The notes beneath the pieces were generated by a model. It did no database searches. It saw only the letters and a list, made by a program, of their open reading frames with translations, and was not told where the DNA came from. Shown piece by piece: positions 15,468-23,738 of a stretch of 47,209 nucleotides of DNA. Position 1 is the stretch's first letter; the number at the start of each line of letters is the position of its first letter. The stretch is from contig JAEYRV010000020.1 in the NCBI GenBank assembly GCA_023435305.1, positions 1 to 47,209 of the forward strand, given 5' to 3'. Both the position numbers and the translations under genes were made by a program. The stretch comes from Bacillota bacterium (lineage in GTDB: Bacteria; Bacillota; Clostridia; Acetivibrionales; DTU013).

Positions 15468-16550
15468 TTGCGAATATTACTCACCGGTCAAAGAGGTACC
15501 GCTGCCGTGATGACAGCTATAATGATGACAGTGCTGTTGGGGTTTTGCGCACTTGTAGTGGATATTGGCGGTGTCAGTCTTGAAAGAAGCAAGCTGCAGA
15601 ATGCTGTTGACTCAGCCGCACTGGCAGCAGCTCAGGACCTGCCCAACACATCAGCAGCCGCAGCGACCGCGGCTGATTATATCGCAAATAACGGCTTTGG
15701 TGAAGCAGTTTTGAATATCAGTTTTGCCAGCTCGAACAGGCAGATAACAGTTGATGCGGCACATCCGGCCAATTATGCCTTTGCAGGTGTACTCGGCGTG
15801 GACAGCACCGATGTGAAAGCCTCAGCCACAGCTCAAAAAGGCGGCAAATATCTCAAAGGCGCTTTTAATTATGCTGTTTTTTCCGGCAGTATGAATGATG
15901 AGCTATGCATCAATTCAAACGGACAAAGAACATATATCAAGGGAAGTGTGCATTCGAACAATGGATTCAGATACAACGGCAACCATGATCCCATGGAAAT
16001 AACCGGAGCAGTTGATACGGTCGGCAGGATCACGATCAACGGGCCCAGTGTATCTATTGGAGAACAGATACCATTCAGCAGCTACGTCGAGATGCCGGAT
16101 TTTTCCGAAGAAGTCAGACAGCTCGCACTGTCTGTAGGTACTTATTACAACACAAGCCAGAACTTCAATAATGATATACATTTGAATGAGGCCATATATG
16201 TCAACGGCCACATCAATTTCAACTGCAACAAGTTTTCCGGAATAGGCACAATAATGGCTACAGACAACATAATCTTCAATAATTCTGTTGTTTATGAGTC
16301 TCCAGATTCCTCATCAGTCTGTATATATTCAAAGAACGGCAGTATTACAATCAACAACACAAGCGCTATCGTAAACGGAACATTCTATGCGCCAAACGGA
16401 ACAGTGATATTCAACAATGGGGCGCATACAGTCAATGGCAGGATTATAGCAAAAAGGCTGATATTCAACGGCGGGCTTGATGTTATCAGTTCAGATGAAG
16501 ACACCATTTTTATGGAATCCTTTGATGACAGTATAAAACTGGTAAAATGA
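15468..16550 (+). CDS. TadG-like (Tad domain) membrane-anchored protein with beta-repeat C-terminus
   Basis: A 360-residue protein. The N-terminus is a Tad/TadG-type segment: GQRGTAAVMTAIMMTVLLGFCALVVDIG (residues ~6-33) is the transmembrane anchor, followed by LERSKLQNAVDSAALAAAQDLP, the classic pilin-like helix. From ~130 onward the sequence turns into short Asn/Gly/Ile-rich repeats (TINGPSVSIG, YVNGHINFNCNKF, SITINNTSAIVNGTFYAPNGTVIFNN, RLIFNGG), which look like rungs of an extracellular beta-solenoid, as in polymer-forming/bactofilin-like proteins. The start is TTG at 15468, 8 nt after GGAGG; the GTG three codons earlier overlaps that site. No other tad/flp genes are nearby, so it is an orphan. 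Function unknown, probably cell-surface. Confidence 0.8.
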   Translation: MRILLTGQRGTAAVMTAIMMTVLLGFCALVVDIGGVSLERSKLQNAVDSAALAAAQDLPNTSAAAATAADYIANNGFGEAVLNISFASSNRQITVDAAHPANYAFAGVLGVDSTDVKASATAQKGGKYLKGAFNYAVFSGSMNDELCINSNGQRTYIKGSVHSNNGFRYNGNHDPMEITGAVDTVGRITINGPSVSIGEQIPFSSYVEMPDFSEEVRQLALSVGTYYNTSQNFNNDIHLNEAIYVNGHINFNCNKFSGIGTIMATDNIIFNNSVVYESPDSSSVCIYSKNGSITINNTSAIVNGTFYAPNGTVIFNNGAHTVNGRIIAKRLIFNGGLDVISSDEDTIFMESFDDSIKLVK

Positions 16551-16560
16551 TCCATATCAA

Positions 16561-16599
16561 CCTGCCCGTACAGGATACTCTCCCTCCTGTATGGGCAGG
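16561..16599 (+). terminator. Hairpin after the TadG-like gene
   Basis: CCTGCCCGTACAGGA pairs with TCCTGTATGGGCAGG (15-bp stem, one G-T position, 9-nt loop). No U-run follows. Confidence 0.6.
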
Positions 16600-16611
16600 T
16601 ACTACTGCAAA

Positions 16612-16657
16612 AAAGGCTGGACCGGGAATCATTCACGATACCTCATGTCCAGCCTTT
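16612..16657. terminator. Second hairpin between convergent genes
   Basis: AAAGGCTGGAC (16612-16622) pairs with GTCCAGCCTTT (16647-16657) around a 24-nt loop. On the minus strand the A-run at 16609-16614 gives a U-tract, so it probably terminates the methyltransferase transcript. Confidence 0.6.
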
Positions 16658-16737
16658 GATCTTAAGCTATAAAACATTAACTCTCTTTTACCTGTGCTTA
16701 CAATGCATCCTTCAAAGAAAATCCTCTGCAAGCTGAG

Positions 16738-17502
16738 CTAGCTGCTTGTCTGCCTACTCTTTATGACAGCGACCAGCATGAAGGAATCACCCGGAATATA
16801 CTCACCTCTGGCGAAATCTCCATAAAATCCGAATGTATCAAGGCCTGTATCCGTCAACACATCCATGAGCATACCGGATGTTAGAGGAAACAGCTCTACT
16901 CTGTTGCTGAGTCTGACCGGCCCCGTCTTTTCCTCCACAGCCAGAACAGTGTCGAAATAGATCAATCCAGTGTCTTCATCACGGGTATAGTTCCTCTGAA
17001 ACACAAGTCCCTTCTCTTCATTGGTCAAAGTTGGAAGAGATGTGATGCCCTTCTCAATAATGCGGTCGAAATTGATGATCTGGAGCACGATACTTCCGCC
17101 TGGCGCCAGCTGCTCCTTCATCTTCAACACTGCGGTCTTTATAGCATCCTTGCTTCCAAGATGAACTATGGAATTGCCGATGCAGAATATGCAGTGAAAT
17201 TTGCTTTCGGCGCTGTCAATGTCCTTATCCAGCTCAAGCATATCACCGGCAAAGAACCTGACCGACACATTGTTTGCGGCTGCCTTAAGTCGGGCAAGCC
17301 TTATCATCTCCGGATCGGCATCCATACCCATGACCTCGTGGCCGGCCTGTGCCAGCCTTACAGAGTATCCGCCAGTACCGCAGGCTATGTCCAGTATCCT
17401 TTTAGGCGGCTCCCCTGCAATATCGGATATAAGTTTCAGCTGTTCCTCTCCTGCAGGGAAAATGTATTCATAATACGGTGCTATTTCTTCATAAAATCCC
17501 AT
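16738..17502 (-). CDS. Class I SAM-dependent methyltransferase
   Basis: A 254-residue methyltransferase. The SAM-binding motif I is RILDIACGTGGYSVRLAQAGHEVMGMDADPEMI (~35-67), motif II/III includes FHCIFCIGNSIVHL (post-motif acidic turn), and LAPGGSIVLQIINFDRI follows. The C-terminal half varies between relatives and probably sets the substrate, which is unknown. The ATG is 4 nt after the mscL stop with CGGAG about 9 nt upstream, so it is translated from the mscL transcript. Confidence 0.88.
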   Translation of the reverse strand: MGFYEEIAPYYEYIFPAGEEQLKLISDIAGEPPKRILDIACGTGGYSVRLAQAGHEVMGMDADPEMIRLARLKAAANNVSVRFFAGDMLELDKDIDSAESKFHCIFCIGNSIVHLGSKDAIKTAVLKMKEQLAPGGSIVLQIINFDRIIEKGITSLPTLTNEEKGLVFQRNYTRDEDTGLIYFDTVLAVEEKTGPVRLSNRVELFPLTSGMLMDVLTDTGLDTFGFYGDFARGEYIPGDSFMLVAVIKSRQTSS

Positions 17503-17506
17503 TAGT

Positions 17507-17953
17507 TTATGCTCCGGTTTCTATTTCCGAGGTGCAGTTGGGGCACCTTGTTGCATCCTTATGTATACTGGTGTGGCAATAAGGGCATTCCTTTGTTGTT
17601 ACAGGTGCAGGTGCGGGTTTCTTTTTGAGTTTGTTTATCTGTTTCACAAATATAAAGATCACCAGTGCTATTATCAGAAAGTCTATGACATTGGTCAGGA
17701 ACATTCCATAGTTGAATGTAGCCGCCCCTGCTTTCTGGGCTGCATCCAGCGTTTCATAAGTATTTCCGTCAAGTGCAATGAATAGGTTCTCGTAGCTTAG
17801 GTTGCCCGTTACCAGTGTGATAAGCGGCATTACGATATCATTTACAAGCGAGCTGACGATCTTTCCGAAAGCTCCGCCTATGATAACACCGACAGCCAGA
17901 TCGATAACGTTGCCTTTTACGGCGAATTCCTTGAATTCCTTAAAAAACGACAT
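17507..17953 (-). CDS. mscL: Large-conductance mechanosensitive channel MscL with zinc-ribbon tail
   Basis: A 148-residue MscL. The N-terminal helix is FFKEFKEFAVKGNVIDLAVGVIIGGAFGKIVSSLVNDIVMPLI (TM1 with the pore-lining Gly/Ala pattern), followed by a periplasmic loop and TM2 (FLTNVIDFLIIALVIFIFVKQIN). The usual cytoplasmic helical bundle is replaced or extended, after a Pro/Lys linker (KKKPAPAPVTTK), by CPYCHTSIHKDATRCPNC, a four-cysteine zinc ribbon. The channel opens under membrane tension to release solutes on osmotic downshock. First gene of a two-gene operon with the methyltransferase. Confidence 0.96.
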   Translation of the reverse strand: MSFFKEFKEFAVKGNVIDLAVGVIIGGAFGKIVSSLVNDIVMPLITLVTGNLSYENLFIALDGNTYETLDAAQKAGAATFNYGMFLTNVIDFLIIALVIFIFVKQINKLKKKPAPAPVTTKECPYCHTSIHKDATRCPNCTSEIETGA

Positions 17954-18066
17954 TGTCTTATCCCCCTTTAATATTTGATTATTATCACCGGACTTTCTGA
18001 ATAAACGGTGATATTATGCACCAGTCATATTTTGCATATACTCTTATTATAACACGAATATGGCCA

Positions 18067-18993
18067 TTAGTCTTTTTTGTTGAATGATCGATAATTTTCC
18101 AATGCCTTCTCCAGTCTTTCGACGATCTTCTTCCTCAGGCTGTCAGGACTCAACACCTCAACATGGCTGCCGAAGGATAAAATATATCCATATACCCATT
18201 CGTCTTCGGGCATTACCAAAGTTACGTCGCAAGTTCCATCTGCATTCCTCTTTATTACATCCTCATCATAATCATCATATACCCTGTGCATTATTTCAGG
18301 TTTGAATCTGAGCACCGCCCTGATGGTCCTTGGCTCAGCTGCAGGCGTTCCTTCCTCTGGGCGATTTTCCACACTGCGCGGTGTAAAACTTTCCCCCGTC
18401 AGGGTGAGCTTTTTTATACGCGAGATCCTGAACAGCCTATGGCCCTCCCTGCTTCTGCACCAGCCCAGAAGGTACCAGGCTTGTCCCTTGTATATCAGCT
18501 GCAGCGGTTCAACTGTTCTTGAAGTTTTTTCCCCAAGGGAGCTCAAATAATCAAATTTTACGACCTTTTTATTTAGTATGGCCATCTTGATATTCAAAAA
18601 TTTATCGTCATCGTTTGGTTCACTGCCCCATGGAGAAAAATCAATGCGAACCCAGTCGTTCTGAGCGCTCTTCTTAAACAGTGCGCCCAGCTTGTCAAGG
18701 GTAACGTTCAGCTCCGGATATTTGGTTGCCTGGAGCGTTTTAAGAGCAAGCAGCATACTGTCAGCCTCGTGTTCATTCACGATCGTTTTATTGAGAGCAT
18801 AATCCTCCATAAGATGAATACCGCCGTTGCTGCCCTTGCAGGTATATACCGGCACCCCCGCTTCGGACAGCACATCCACATCCCGGTATATGGTACGGGT
18901 CGATACCTCGAATCTGTCCGCCAACTCCCTTGCCGTGGCGGATCCCCTATTCATCAGTATTATGGTTATCTCCAGGAGCCTGTTGATCTTCAT
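18067..18993 (-). CDS. WYL-domain transcriptional regulator (YafY type)
   Basis: A protein of about 308 residues. The N-terminal HTH_11 winged helix (MKINRLLEITIILMNRGSATARELADRFEVSTRTIYRDVDVLSEAGVP region, ~1-50) binds DNA. The WYL domain (~135-220) shows VKFDYLSSLGEKTSRTVEPLQLIYKGQAWYLLGWCRSREGHRLFRI, and a C-terminal WCX segment follows. Such regulators often act as ligand- or nucleic-acid-responsive repressors; the target here is not evident. The start at 18993 is chosen for GAGG 9 nt upstream; the frame begins five codons earlier without a site. It lies 82 bp downstream of the HAD gene, across a repeat tract. Confidence 0.9.
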   Translation of the reverse strand: MKINRLLEITIILMNRGSATARELADRFEVSTRTIYRDVDVLSEAGVPVYTCKGSNGGIHLMEDYALNKTIVNEHEADSMLLALKTLQATKYPELNVTLDKLGALFKKSAQNDWVRIDFSPWGSEPNDDDKFLNIKMAILNKKVVKFDYLSSLGEKTSRTVEPLQLIYKGQAWYLLGWCRSREGHRLFRISRIKKLTLTGESFTPRSVENRPEEGTPAAEPRTIRAVLRFKPEIMHRVYDDYDEDVIKRNADGTCDVTLVMPEDEWVYGYILSFGSHVEVLSPDSLRKKIVERLEKALENYRSFNKKD

Positions 18994-19011
18994 AACAAAA
19001 GACCTCACTTT

Positions 19012-19083
19012 TTATAACACTTACTCGCTCTAATAGCACTCACTCTTTATAGCACGCACTCGCTCTTATAGCACGTTACTCGC
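19012..19083. repeat. Imperfect ~20-bp tandem repeat, about 4 copies
   Basis: Units of the form TATAGCACKYACTCGCTCTT recur four times with substitutions and small indels. The tract fills the short gap between the WYL regulator and the HAD gene and overlaps the last codons of the latter. Confidence 0.7.
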
Positions 19084-19921
19084 CGCATAAGCCTAATTCT
19101 CTATCCAGAATGTGTCTTGCCACCCCATCATCGATGTTGCTGCCGATCACAGCTGTTGCCATTGCTCTCAACTGCTCCACACCATTTGCAGCAGCATAGA
19201 ATTCATCACACGCCTTAAGCATAGGTATGTCATTATTGTTGTCTCCATAACCCACGACTCTGTCATAGCCATACTCCCTGCGCAAAAAGCTGACAGCATT
19301 AAACTTGGATGCGTTGACACTATAGATTTCAAGATACCAGAGTTCGGGCTCATATATATCCTTATACAATGTCATGTCAATGCCGCCGCAGTTTTTCAGT
19401 TCGTTGCATACATATGAAAGGCCTTCATACTCATCGATCAGGGTGAAGTATATCACATTGTTTTCCGCAGCCTTGTGAATGAAGCTTTTGACCTGTTCGA
19501 AGGATTTGTAATACCTCTGTACCCGCTCATCGTGAAACTCCTTCATCTGCCTGGTCTTCAAATTCTCATAGTAAGTGACGAGAATGCCGTTTCTGATTGC
19601 ATACATAAAGCCGCTGATGCCATACTCGTTTATTGTGTCGATCACAATGCGGGCTTCATCCTCCGGTATGATCTCTGTCTTGATATAGCGTTCATTGCCC
19701 AGATCATATATCACAGCACCATTCATAAGCACGGCAGGCACTTTGACATCGAGTTCTGCAAGTATCTTTGACGTGGATGCTGCTGTTCTGGCCGTCGCAA
19801 CACTGAAGTGCCCTCCCATTGATATGAACTTATTGATCGTCTCCCTGGTAAATGGGCTCAACTCTTTGTTGCTGTTGAGAAGCGTTCCGTCAAGATCAGA
19901 TATATAAAGCGTCTTTGGCAT
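19076..19921 (-). CDS. Cof-type HAD-IIB phosphatase
   Basis: A 281-residue HAD hydrolase of the Cof/IIB subclass, which dephosphorylates sugar phosphates, FMN or related metabolites. Motif I is YISDLDGTLLNSNKELS at the N-terminus (nucleophile and acid Asp), motif II Thr/Ser lies in HFSVATARTAAS, and motif IV is VVGYGDNNNDIPML near residue 240. The large C2-type cap occupies the middle. The start at 19921 is preferred because GGAG lies 7 nt upstream and the HAD motif then begins at residue 5-10; the open frame upstream has no ribosome site. Substrate unknown. Confidence 0.92.
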   Translation of the reverse strand: MPKTLYISDLDGTLLNSNKELSPFTRETINKFISMGGHFSVATARTAASTSKILAELDVKVPAVLMNGAVIYDLGNERYIKTEIIPEDEARIVIDTINEYGISGFMYAIRNGILVTYYENLKTRQMKEFHDERVQRYYKSFEQVKSFIHKAAENNVIYFTLIDEYEGLSYVCNELKNCGGIDMTLYKDIYEPELWYLEIYSVNASKFNAVSFLRREYGYDRVVGYGDNNNDIPMLKACDEFYAAANGVEQLRAMATAVIGSNIDDGVARHILDRELGLCGE

Positions 19922-20032
19922 ACTCCATCTCCATTTTACGCATCTTTCTTTACGCTGACAGTCATTTACTATTAGAATACCAAACAATATGAATATTTCC
20001 AATATACTTCTGCTTTATAACCGGCCCCTGCA

Positions 20033-21256
20033 TCAATCATCACTCAACAGCCTGACAAATTTCAGCCTACCTGCCTGCAGGACATCACCAATCTTTATGC
20101 CGCTAACTATGCAGTTATCCAGCTTCACGCCGTTGATCCTTACAGCGCCCTGGGACACAAGCCTTCTAGCCTCACTTTTGCTGACACAGAAACCAATCTC
20201 GACCAGCAAGCTTGATACGTCGGCATTTCCTCCTTGTTGTATTTCCCTGGGGAGCCTGAATTCCATCATGTCATCAGGCACTCCCTTTTTCTGAAAAACA
20301 GAAACAAAGCCCTCTTCTGCCTGATTTGCCGCTGCAGTTCCGTGGTACAGACCTGTTATTTCGCGGGCGAGCCTCATTTTCAGATCTCTCGGATTAACTT
20401 CTTCATTTCGCAGCATTCTTTCCATTGCATCGATCTCATCCGGGTGCACATCGGTCACAAGCCGGAAGTACTTGATGATTAGCTGATCCGGTATGGACAT
20501 CACCTTTCCGTATATATTGCCTGCATCTTCATTGATGCCAATGTAGTTGCCGAGGCTCTTGCTCATCTTATCGATGCCGTCCGTACCCTCCAGGACCGGC
20601 ATGAACAATGCGGTCTGGCTCTCTTGCCCATAATCCTTCTGAAGCTTCCTGCCCATTAGTATATTGAACCGCTGCTCAGTTCCGCCGAGCTCAACATCCG
20701 CCTTGATCTCAACCGAATCGTAGCCTTGCATCAGCGGGTAGAAAAATTCATGTATACCAATAGGCTCATTAGCCTGGAATCTGTTTTGGAAATCCTCTCT
20801 TTCAAGCATACGGGCCACAGTGTATTTTGAAGCAAGCCTGATGACATCAGAAAAATTCAGCTTTCCAAGCCATTCGCTGTTAAACCGGAGCTCGGTCCTG
20901 CTCCTGTCCAGAATCTTGTAGATCTGTGTCTCGTATGTTCTGGCATTTTCGATCACTTCTTCCCGAGTCAGCTGTTTGCGTGCCTTTGAGCGACCTGTTG
21001 GATCTCCGATCTGTCCTGTGTAGTCCCCTATGATAATTACAGCCCTGTGTCCAAGTTCCTGAAACTGCCTGATCTTACGCAAGACTACGGTATGCCCCAG
21101 ATGGATATCCGGGGCGGTCGGATCCAGTCCCAGCTTTACAATCAGAGGCTTGCCCGACTTCTGTGACCTACTGAGCTTCTCCCTCAGCTCGGCAGGATCG
21201 ATTATCTCCTCTGCCCCCTTTGATATGATTCTGATCTGTTCATCGATGGAAAACAT
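20033..21256 (-). CDS. tyrS: Tyrosyl-tRNA synthetase
   Basis: A 407-residue class I aminoacyl-tRNA synthetase that charges tRNA-Tyr. The HIGH-type motif is HLGH at residues 52-55 and KMSKS is at 230-234. The tyrosine-binding region GYDSVEIKADVELGGTEQRFNI and an S4 RNA-binding domain at the C-terminus (~345-405, SLLVEIGFCVSKSEARRLVSQGAVRINGVKL) are complete. The AAAGGAAGG site is 6 nt before the ATG. Expression is controlled by the Tyr T-box about 340 nt upstream. Unusually, a block of 33-bp tandem repeats lies between the T-box and the start codon. Confidence 0.98.
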   Translation of the reverse strand: MFSIDEQIRIISKGAEEIIDPAELREKLSRSQKSGKPLIVKLGLDPTAPDIHLGHTVVLRKIRQFQELGHRAVIIIGDYTGQIGDPTGRSKARKQLTREEVIENARTYETQIYKILDRSRTELRFNSEWLGKLNFSDVIRLASKYTVARMLEREDFQNRFQANEPIGIHEFFYPLMQGYDSVEIKADVELGGTEQRFNILMGRKLQKDYGQESQTALFMPVLEGTDGIDKMSKSLGNYIGINEDAGNIYGKVMSIPDQLIIKYFRLVTDVHPDEIDAMERMLRNEEVNPRDLKMRLAREITGLYHGTAAANQAEEGFVSVFQKKGVPDDMMEFRLPREIQQGGNADVSSLLVEIGFCVSKSEARRLVSQGAVRINGVKLDNCIVSGIKIGDVLQAGRLKFVRLLSDD

Positions 21257-21346
21257 GACATCCTTCCTTTCATATTAATTTTCAGTTTCAATAAATTTCA
21301 TCATTGATTCCTCTTCCTTTTGGCAGCTCAATCGGCACTCTTCATA

Positions 21347-21545
21347 CATCGCAAGCGAGTTATCACCACATTTTTTCCTGCATTGCGGCCGAGATATCAC
21401 TACATTTTTTTTACATTGCGGCCGAGATATCACTGCACATCACCTGCATTGCGACCGAGATATCACTGCACATCACCTGCATTGCGGCCGAGATATCACT
21501 GTACATCACCTGCATTGCGGCCGAGATATCACTGTACTCTGACAG
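21347..21545. repeat. 33-bp tandem repeat inside the tyrS leader
   Basis: Five copies begin at 21381, 21414, 21447, 21480 and 21513, each exactly 33 bp apart, with core CATTGCGGCCGAGATATCAC. A degenerate sixth lies at 21347-21380. The middle copies are almost identical, pointing to recent expansion. The tract is transcribed as part of the tyrS 5' leader, after the T-box terminator. Confidence 0.95.
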
Positions 21546-21594
21546 AACGTGTCCATGTTCAAATCAAAAACCATCGTCCCCGAAAATTTCCAAC

Positions 21595-21905
21595 AAAAAA
21601 CTCCCGGCCTCTGATTTTCTGTCAGAGGACGAGAGCTATAACTCCGTGTTACCACCTCAATTTATTGATGTCTTGCGGCATCAACCTTGTTGTGAACGTG
21701 CAAAATGCATTATTCACTAGCGCTGTAACGGTCGCAGGCTTCCGGCGGGTTCCTACTCATGCAGTATACGCTGCATTTTCAGCCCACAGCTCGCAAGATG
21801 TATTCAAAATGCTTTTCCCCGCCCCTCTCACCACCCGGGAACTCTCTGTCGGGATCCGTCACTCCTACTTCTTCTCGGTCATCGCCTTGTCATTATGGTT
21901 GTTTC
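21595..21905 (-). promoter_or_regulatory. Tyr-specific T-box riboswitch
   Basis: Read on the minus strand, the leader has all the main T-box elements. These are a Stem I with an AGAAGTAGGA loop E-like part, an AGAGAG bulge and GGTGGTGAGAG distal loop; a specifier loop GAATACATC with UAC (21802-21800), a tyrosine codon; and the T-box sequence GAGGTGGTAACACGG (21658-21644), whose UGGU bulge matches an ACCA tRNA end. The terminator at 21635-21595 pairs CTCTCGTCCTCTGA with TCAGAGGCCGGGAG followed by T6. Uncharged tRNA-Tyr would stabilise the antiterminator and allow tyrS transcription. Confidence 0.95.
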
Positions 21906-21927
21906 AACGAACTGTCTTATTTTTGCT

Positions 21928-21957
21928 ATTATACCCACCAATTGTTACATCTGTCAA
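21928..21957 (-). promoter_or_regulatory. Consensus sigma-A promoter of the tyrS T-box leader
   Basis: On the minus strand a perfect TTGACA (21957-21952) and perfect TATAAT (21933-21928) are spaced by 18 bp. Transcription would start near 21920, giving a leader of about 660 nt before tyrS. Confidence 0.88.
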
Positions 21958-21990
21958 TAGGCTGATTGTCAATTGCTCCATCTACCAATA

Positions 21991-22020
21991 GGAACGCATA
22001 GGAACGCATAGGAACGCATA
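21991..22020. repeat. 10-bp tandem repeat, three exact copies
   Basis: GGAACGCATA is repeated three times without change, directly upstream of the tyrS promoter. The region 21958-22473 has no credible gene; it holds this tract, the 27-bp repeat and AT-rich sequence. Confidence 0.9.
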
Positions 22021-22059
22021 GAATTATTTAAGTAAATGTAACCATCCAGTGTTAGGGGG

Positions 22060-22194
22060 ATTGCTGCCATCGGAACAGTACATGAGATTGCTGTCATCGG
22101 GCAGGTATATGAGATCGTTGCTATCTGGCCGGTACACAATATCACTGTCATTGGGTCCATAGGTGAGTTTGATGCCATCTGGCCGATATGAGGG
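22060..22194. repeat. 27-bp imperfect tandem repeat, five copies
   Basis: Five consecutive 27-bp units of the form ATTGCTGTCATCGGGCAGGT plus TATGAG follow one another without spacers (starts at 22060, 22087, 22114, 22141, 22168). They differ by about 25-35 percent, so the tract is old compared with the 33-bp tract. Short open frames cross it on both strands but have no ribosome site. Confidence 0.8.
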
Positions 22195-22473
22195 TGCACA
22201 ATTCTATGATCTTTAGCTCGGCCGGATACCACACTACACATTTTTTTGAGTTGTGGGGAAATAATTATAATACTGATCAACATAATGTAACTATATATAG
22301 ATTATGTAATCTACAGAAGTGGCAAGCAAGTAAATACTCAATGAAATCCGGATTATTTCCCCATAAGTCAAAAATTTGTGCAGTGCACTCTTAATGACTA
22401 GTACATTTACCTACTAATCTGAACGCAACAGTTTCAATAGGACCTGAATAACTGCCAAAATCAATATATGAAA

Positions 22474-22953
22474 TCACAGCTTCATGTAAAAACCTGTTTT
22501 CTTGCTCCGGTCAAAGCCTGCACTTTCGTAAAAGGAGAATACACCTTCATCCTTTCTTCCGGTTAACAGCATAATCTTATAGCAACCTTTCTCACGAGCT
22601 ATCGCAACTGCCCTGTCAAGCACAGCCTTACCATAACCCCTTCGCCTGTAATTGCCATGAGTCACAACATTTTCAATAAGGCCGTAAGGCCGGCCGCCTC
22701 TTGTCAGATTGCTTACGATCACCAGTGTGCAAGACGCTGCAAGGCAGTCATCCTCCTCCAATACCAGTATGCTTTGCCGATGGTCATCGCAGATCTCATC
22801 CCAAAGCTGTATTGTGGCTTCGTTCTTAGAAATATCGGGATCGTCCGGGTTAAGGTACCTATAGAGCTCTAACAGCTTGCCAAGCTCGTCCCGTCTCACC
22901 TTTCTTACCCTGCCGGCTTTATCCAGCCTGTCTTCTGCAGCCTCTCCTATCAT
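22474..22953 (-). CDS. GNAT family N-acetyltransferase
   Basis: A 159-residue GNAT protein. The pyrophosphate-binding core is VVTHGNYRRRGYGKAVLDRAVAIAREKGC (R-R-R-G-Y-G), followed by MLLTGRKDEGVFSFYESAGF, the usual strand-helix pair near the acceptor site. The acceptor is unknown. GAGGAGG lies 7 nt before the ATG. It stands alone, with the 25-bp repeat tract between it and the yjbQ gene upstream. Confidence 0.9.
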   Translation of the reverse strand: MIGEAAEDRLDKAGRVRKVRRDELGKLLELYRYLNPDDPDISKNEATIQLWDEICDDHRQSILVLEEDDCLAASCTLVIVSNLTRGGRPYGLIENVVTHGNYRRRGYGKAVLDRAVAIAREKGCYKIMLLTGRKDEGVFSFYESAGFDRSKKTGFYMKL

Positions 22954-22987
22954 TCAGACACCTCCTCCGATTTCATAAAGATAAAGT

Positions 22988-23220
22988 ATCTCTGATTACA
23001 TATAGACAAACATCGCTGATATCTTACAGGCAAATCATCTCTGATTATATACCGATAAATCATCGCCGATATCATAAAAGTAAAGCATCACCATATTCAT
23101 ATAGAAAAAGCATCGCCGGTTACATACAGACAAACATCACTGATATATTACAGGCGAATCATCACCAATATCTTGCAGGCGAATCATCGCCAAATTCATA
23201 CAGAAAGAGCATCGCCGGTA
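22988..23220. repeat. 24-25-bp imperfect tandem repeat, about 9-10 copies
   Basis: Units beginning ATC(G/A/T)C(C/T)GATAT and ending ACAGRCRAATC recur every 24 or 25 bp across the whole intergenic region. Copies differ by many substitutions. The period is not a multiple of three, so it is not a coding repeat. It contains a GCCGATATC core also seen in the neighbouring tracts. Confidence 0.85.
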
Positions 23221-23236
23221 CAAAAAAATCTCTTAT

Positions 23237-23653
23237 CTATTCACCTATAATCTTGACCAGAACGTGCTTGCGGCGTTTTCCGTCGTATTCACCGTAAAAT
23301 ATCTGCTCCCAGGTGCCGAAATCAAGATTGCCGTTGGTTATTGCCGCAACCACCTCGCGGCCCATGAGCTGCCTCTTCAAATGGGCATCCGCATTATCCT
23401 CGAAGCCGTTGTGGTTATACTGGCTGTGGGGCTTTTCAGGAGCAAGCTTCTCAAGCCATACCTCAAAATCGTGATGAAGGCCGGCCTCATCATCATTGAC
23501 AAAAACACTGGCAGTTATATTCATAGCATTGACCAGTACAAGACCTTCCTTGACACCACTTTCGTCGATGCACTCCTGAACCTGCGGCGTTATATTGATG
23601 TAAGCCCTTCTTGCCGGTGTACTAAAAAACAGTTCCTTGCGGTATGATTTCAT
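23237..23653 (-). CDS. YjbQ family protein (secondary thiamine-phosphate synthase enzyme)
   Basis: A 138-residue protein of the YjbQ/UPF0047 family. It has the family landmarks GLVLVNAMNITASVFVNDDE, HNGFEDNADAHLKRQLMGREVV and LDFGTWEQIFYGEYDGKRRKHVLVKIIGE. The conserved His, Asp and Glu residues line a beta-barrel active site. E. coli YjbQ has weak thiamine-phosphate synthase activity, but the physiological role is unsettled. GGAGGAG 7 nt upstream fixes the ATG at 23653. That ribosome site abuts a 12-bp repeat whose minus-strand unit (GCCAGGATGGAG) is itself Shine-Dalgarno-like. Confidence 0.93.
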   Translation of the reverse strand: MKSYRKELFFSTPARRAYINITPQVQECIDESGVKEGLVLVNAMNITASVFVNDDEAGLHHDFEVWLEKLAPEKPHSQYNHNGFEDNADAHLKRQLMGREVVAAITNGNLDFGTWEQIFYGEYDGKRRKHVLVKIIGE

Positions 23654-23661
23654 AATGGCTC

Positions 23662-23697
23662 CTCCATCCTGGCCTCCATCCTGGCTTCCATCCTGGC
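23662..23697. repeat. 12-bp tandem repeat upstream of yjbQ
   Basis: Three units of YTCCATCCTGGC run from 23662 to 23697. On the coding strand each reads GCCAGGATGGAR, offering extra purine-rich sequence next to the yjbQ ribosome binding site. Confidence 0.85.
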
Positions 23698-23738
23698 CGA
23701 CATCGGCTAACTGTCGGCTTGCTGAGACTATGCTTGTT

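Noticed and set aside
21320..22283. Long open frames across the tyrS leader and the 27-bp repeat (223 codons on plus, 104 codons on minus).
   Set aside because: They are open because the repeat units are multiples of three or lack stops. They have no ribosome site, cross the T-box and promoter on the opposite strand, and have no recognisable domain.
22988..23220. Possible CRISPR array.
   Set aside because: Units abut each other directly without unique spacers, they vary greatly, and no cas genes are in the window.
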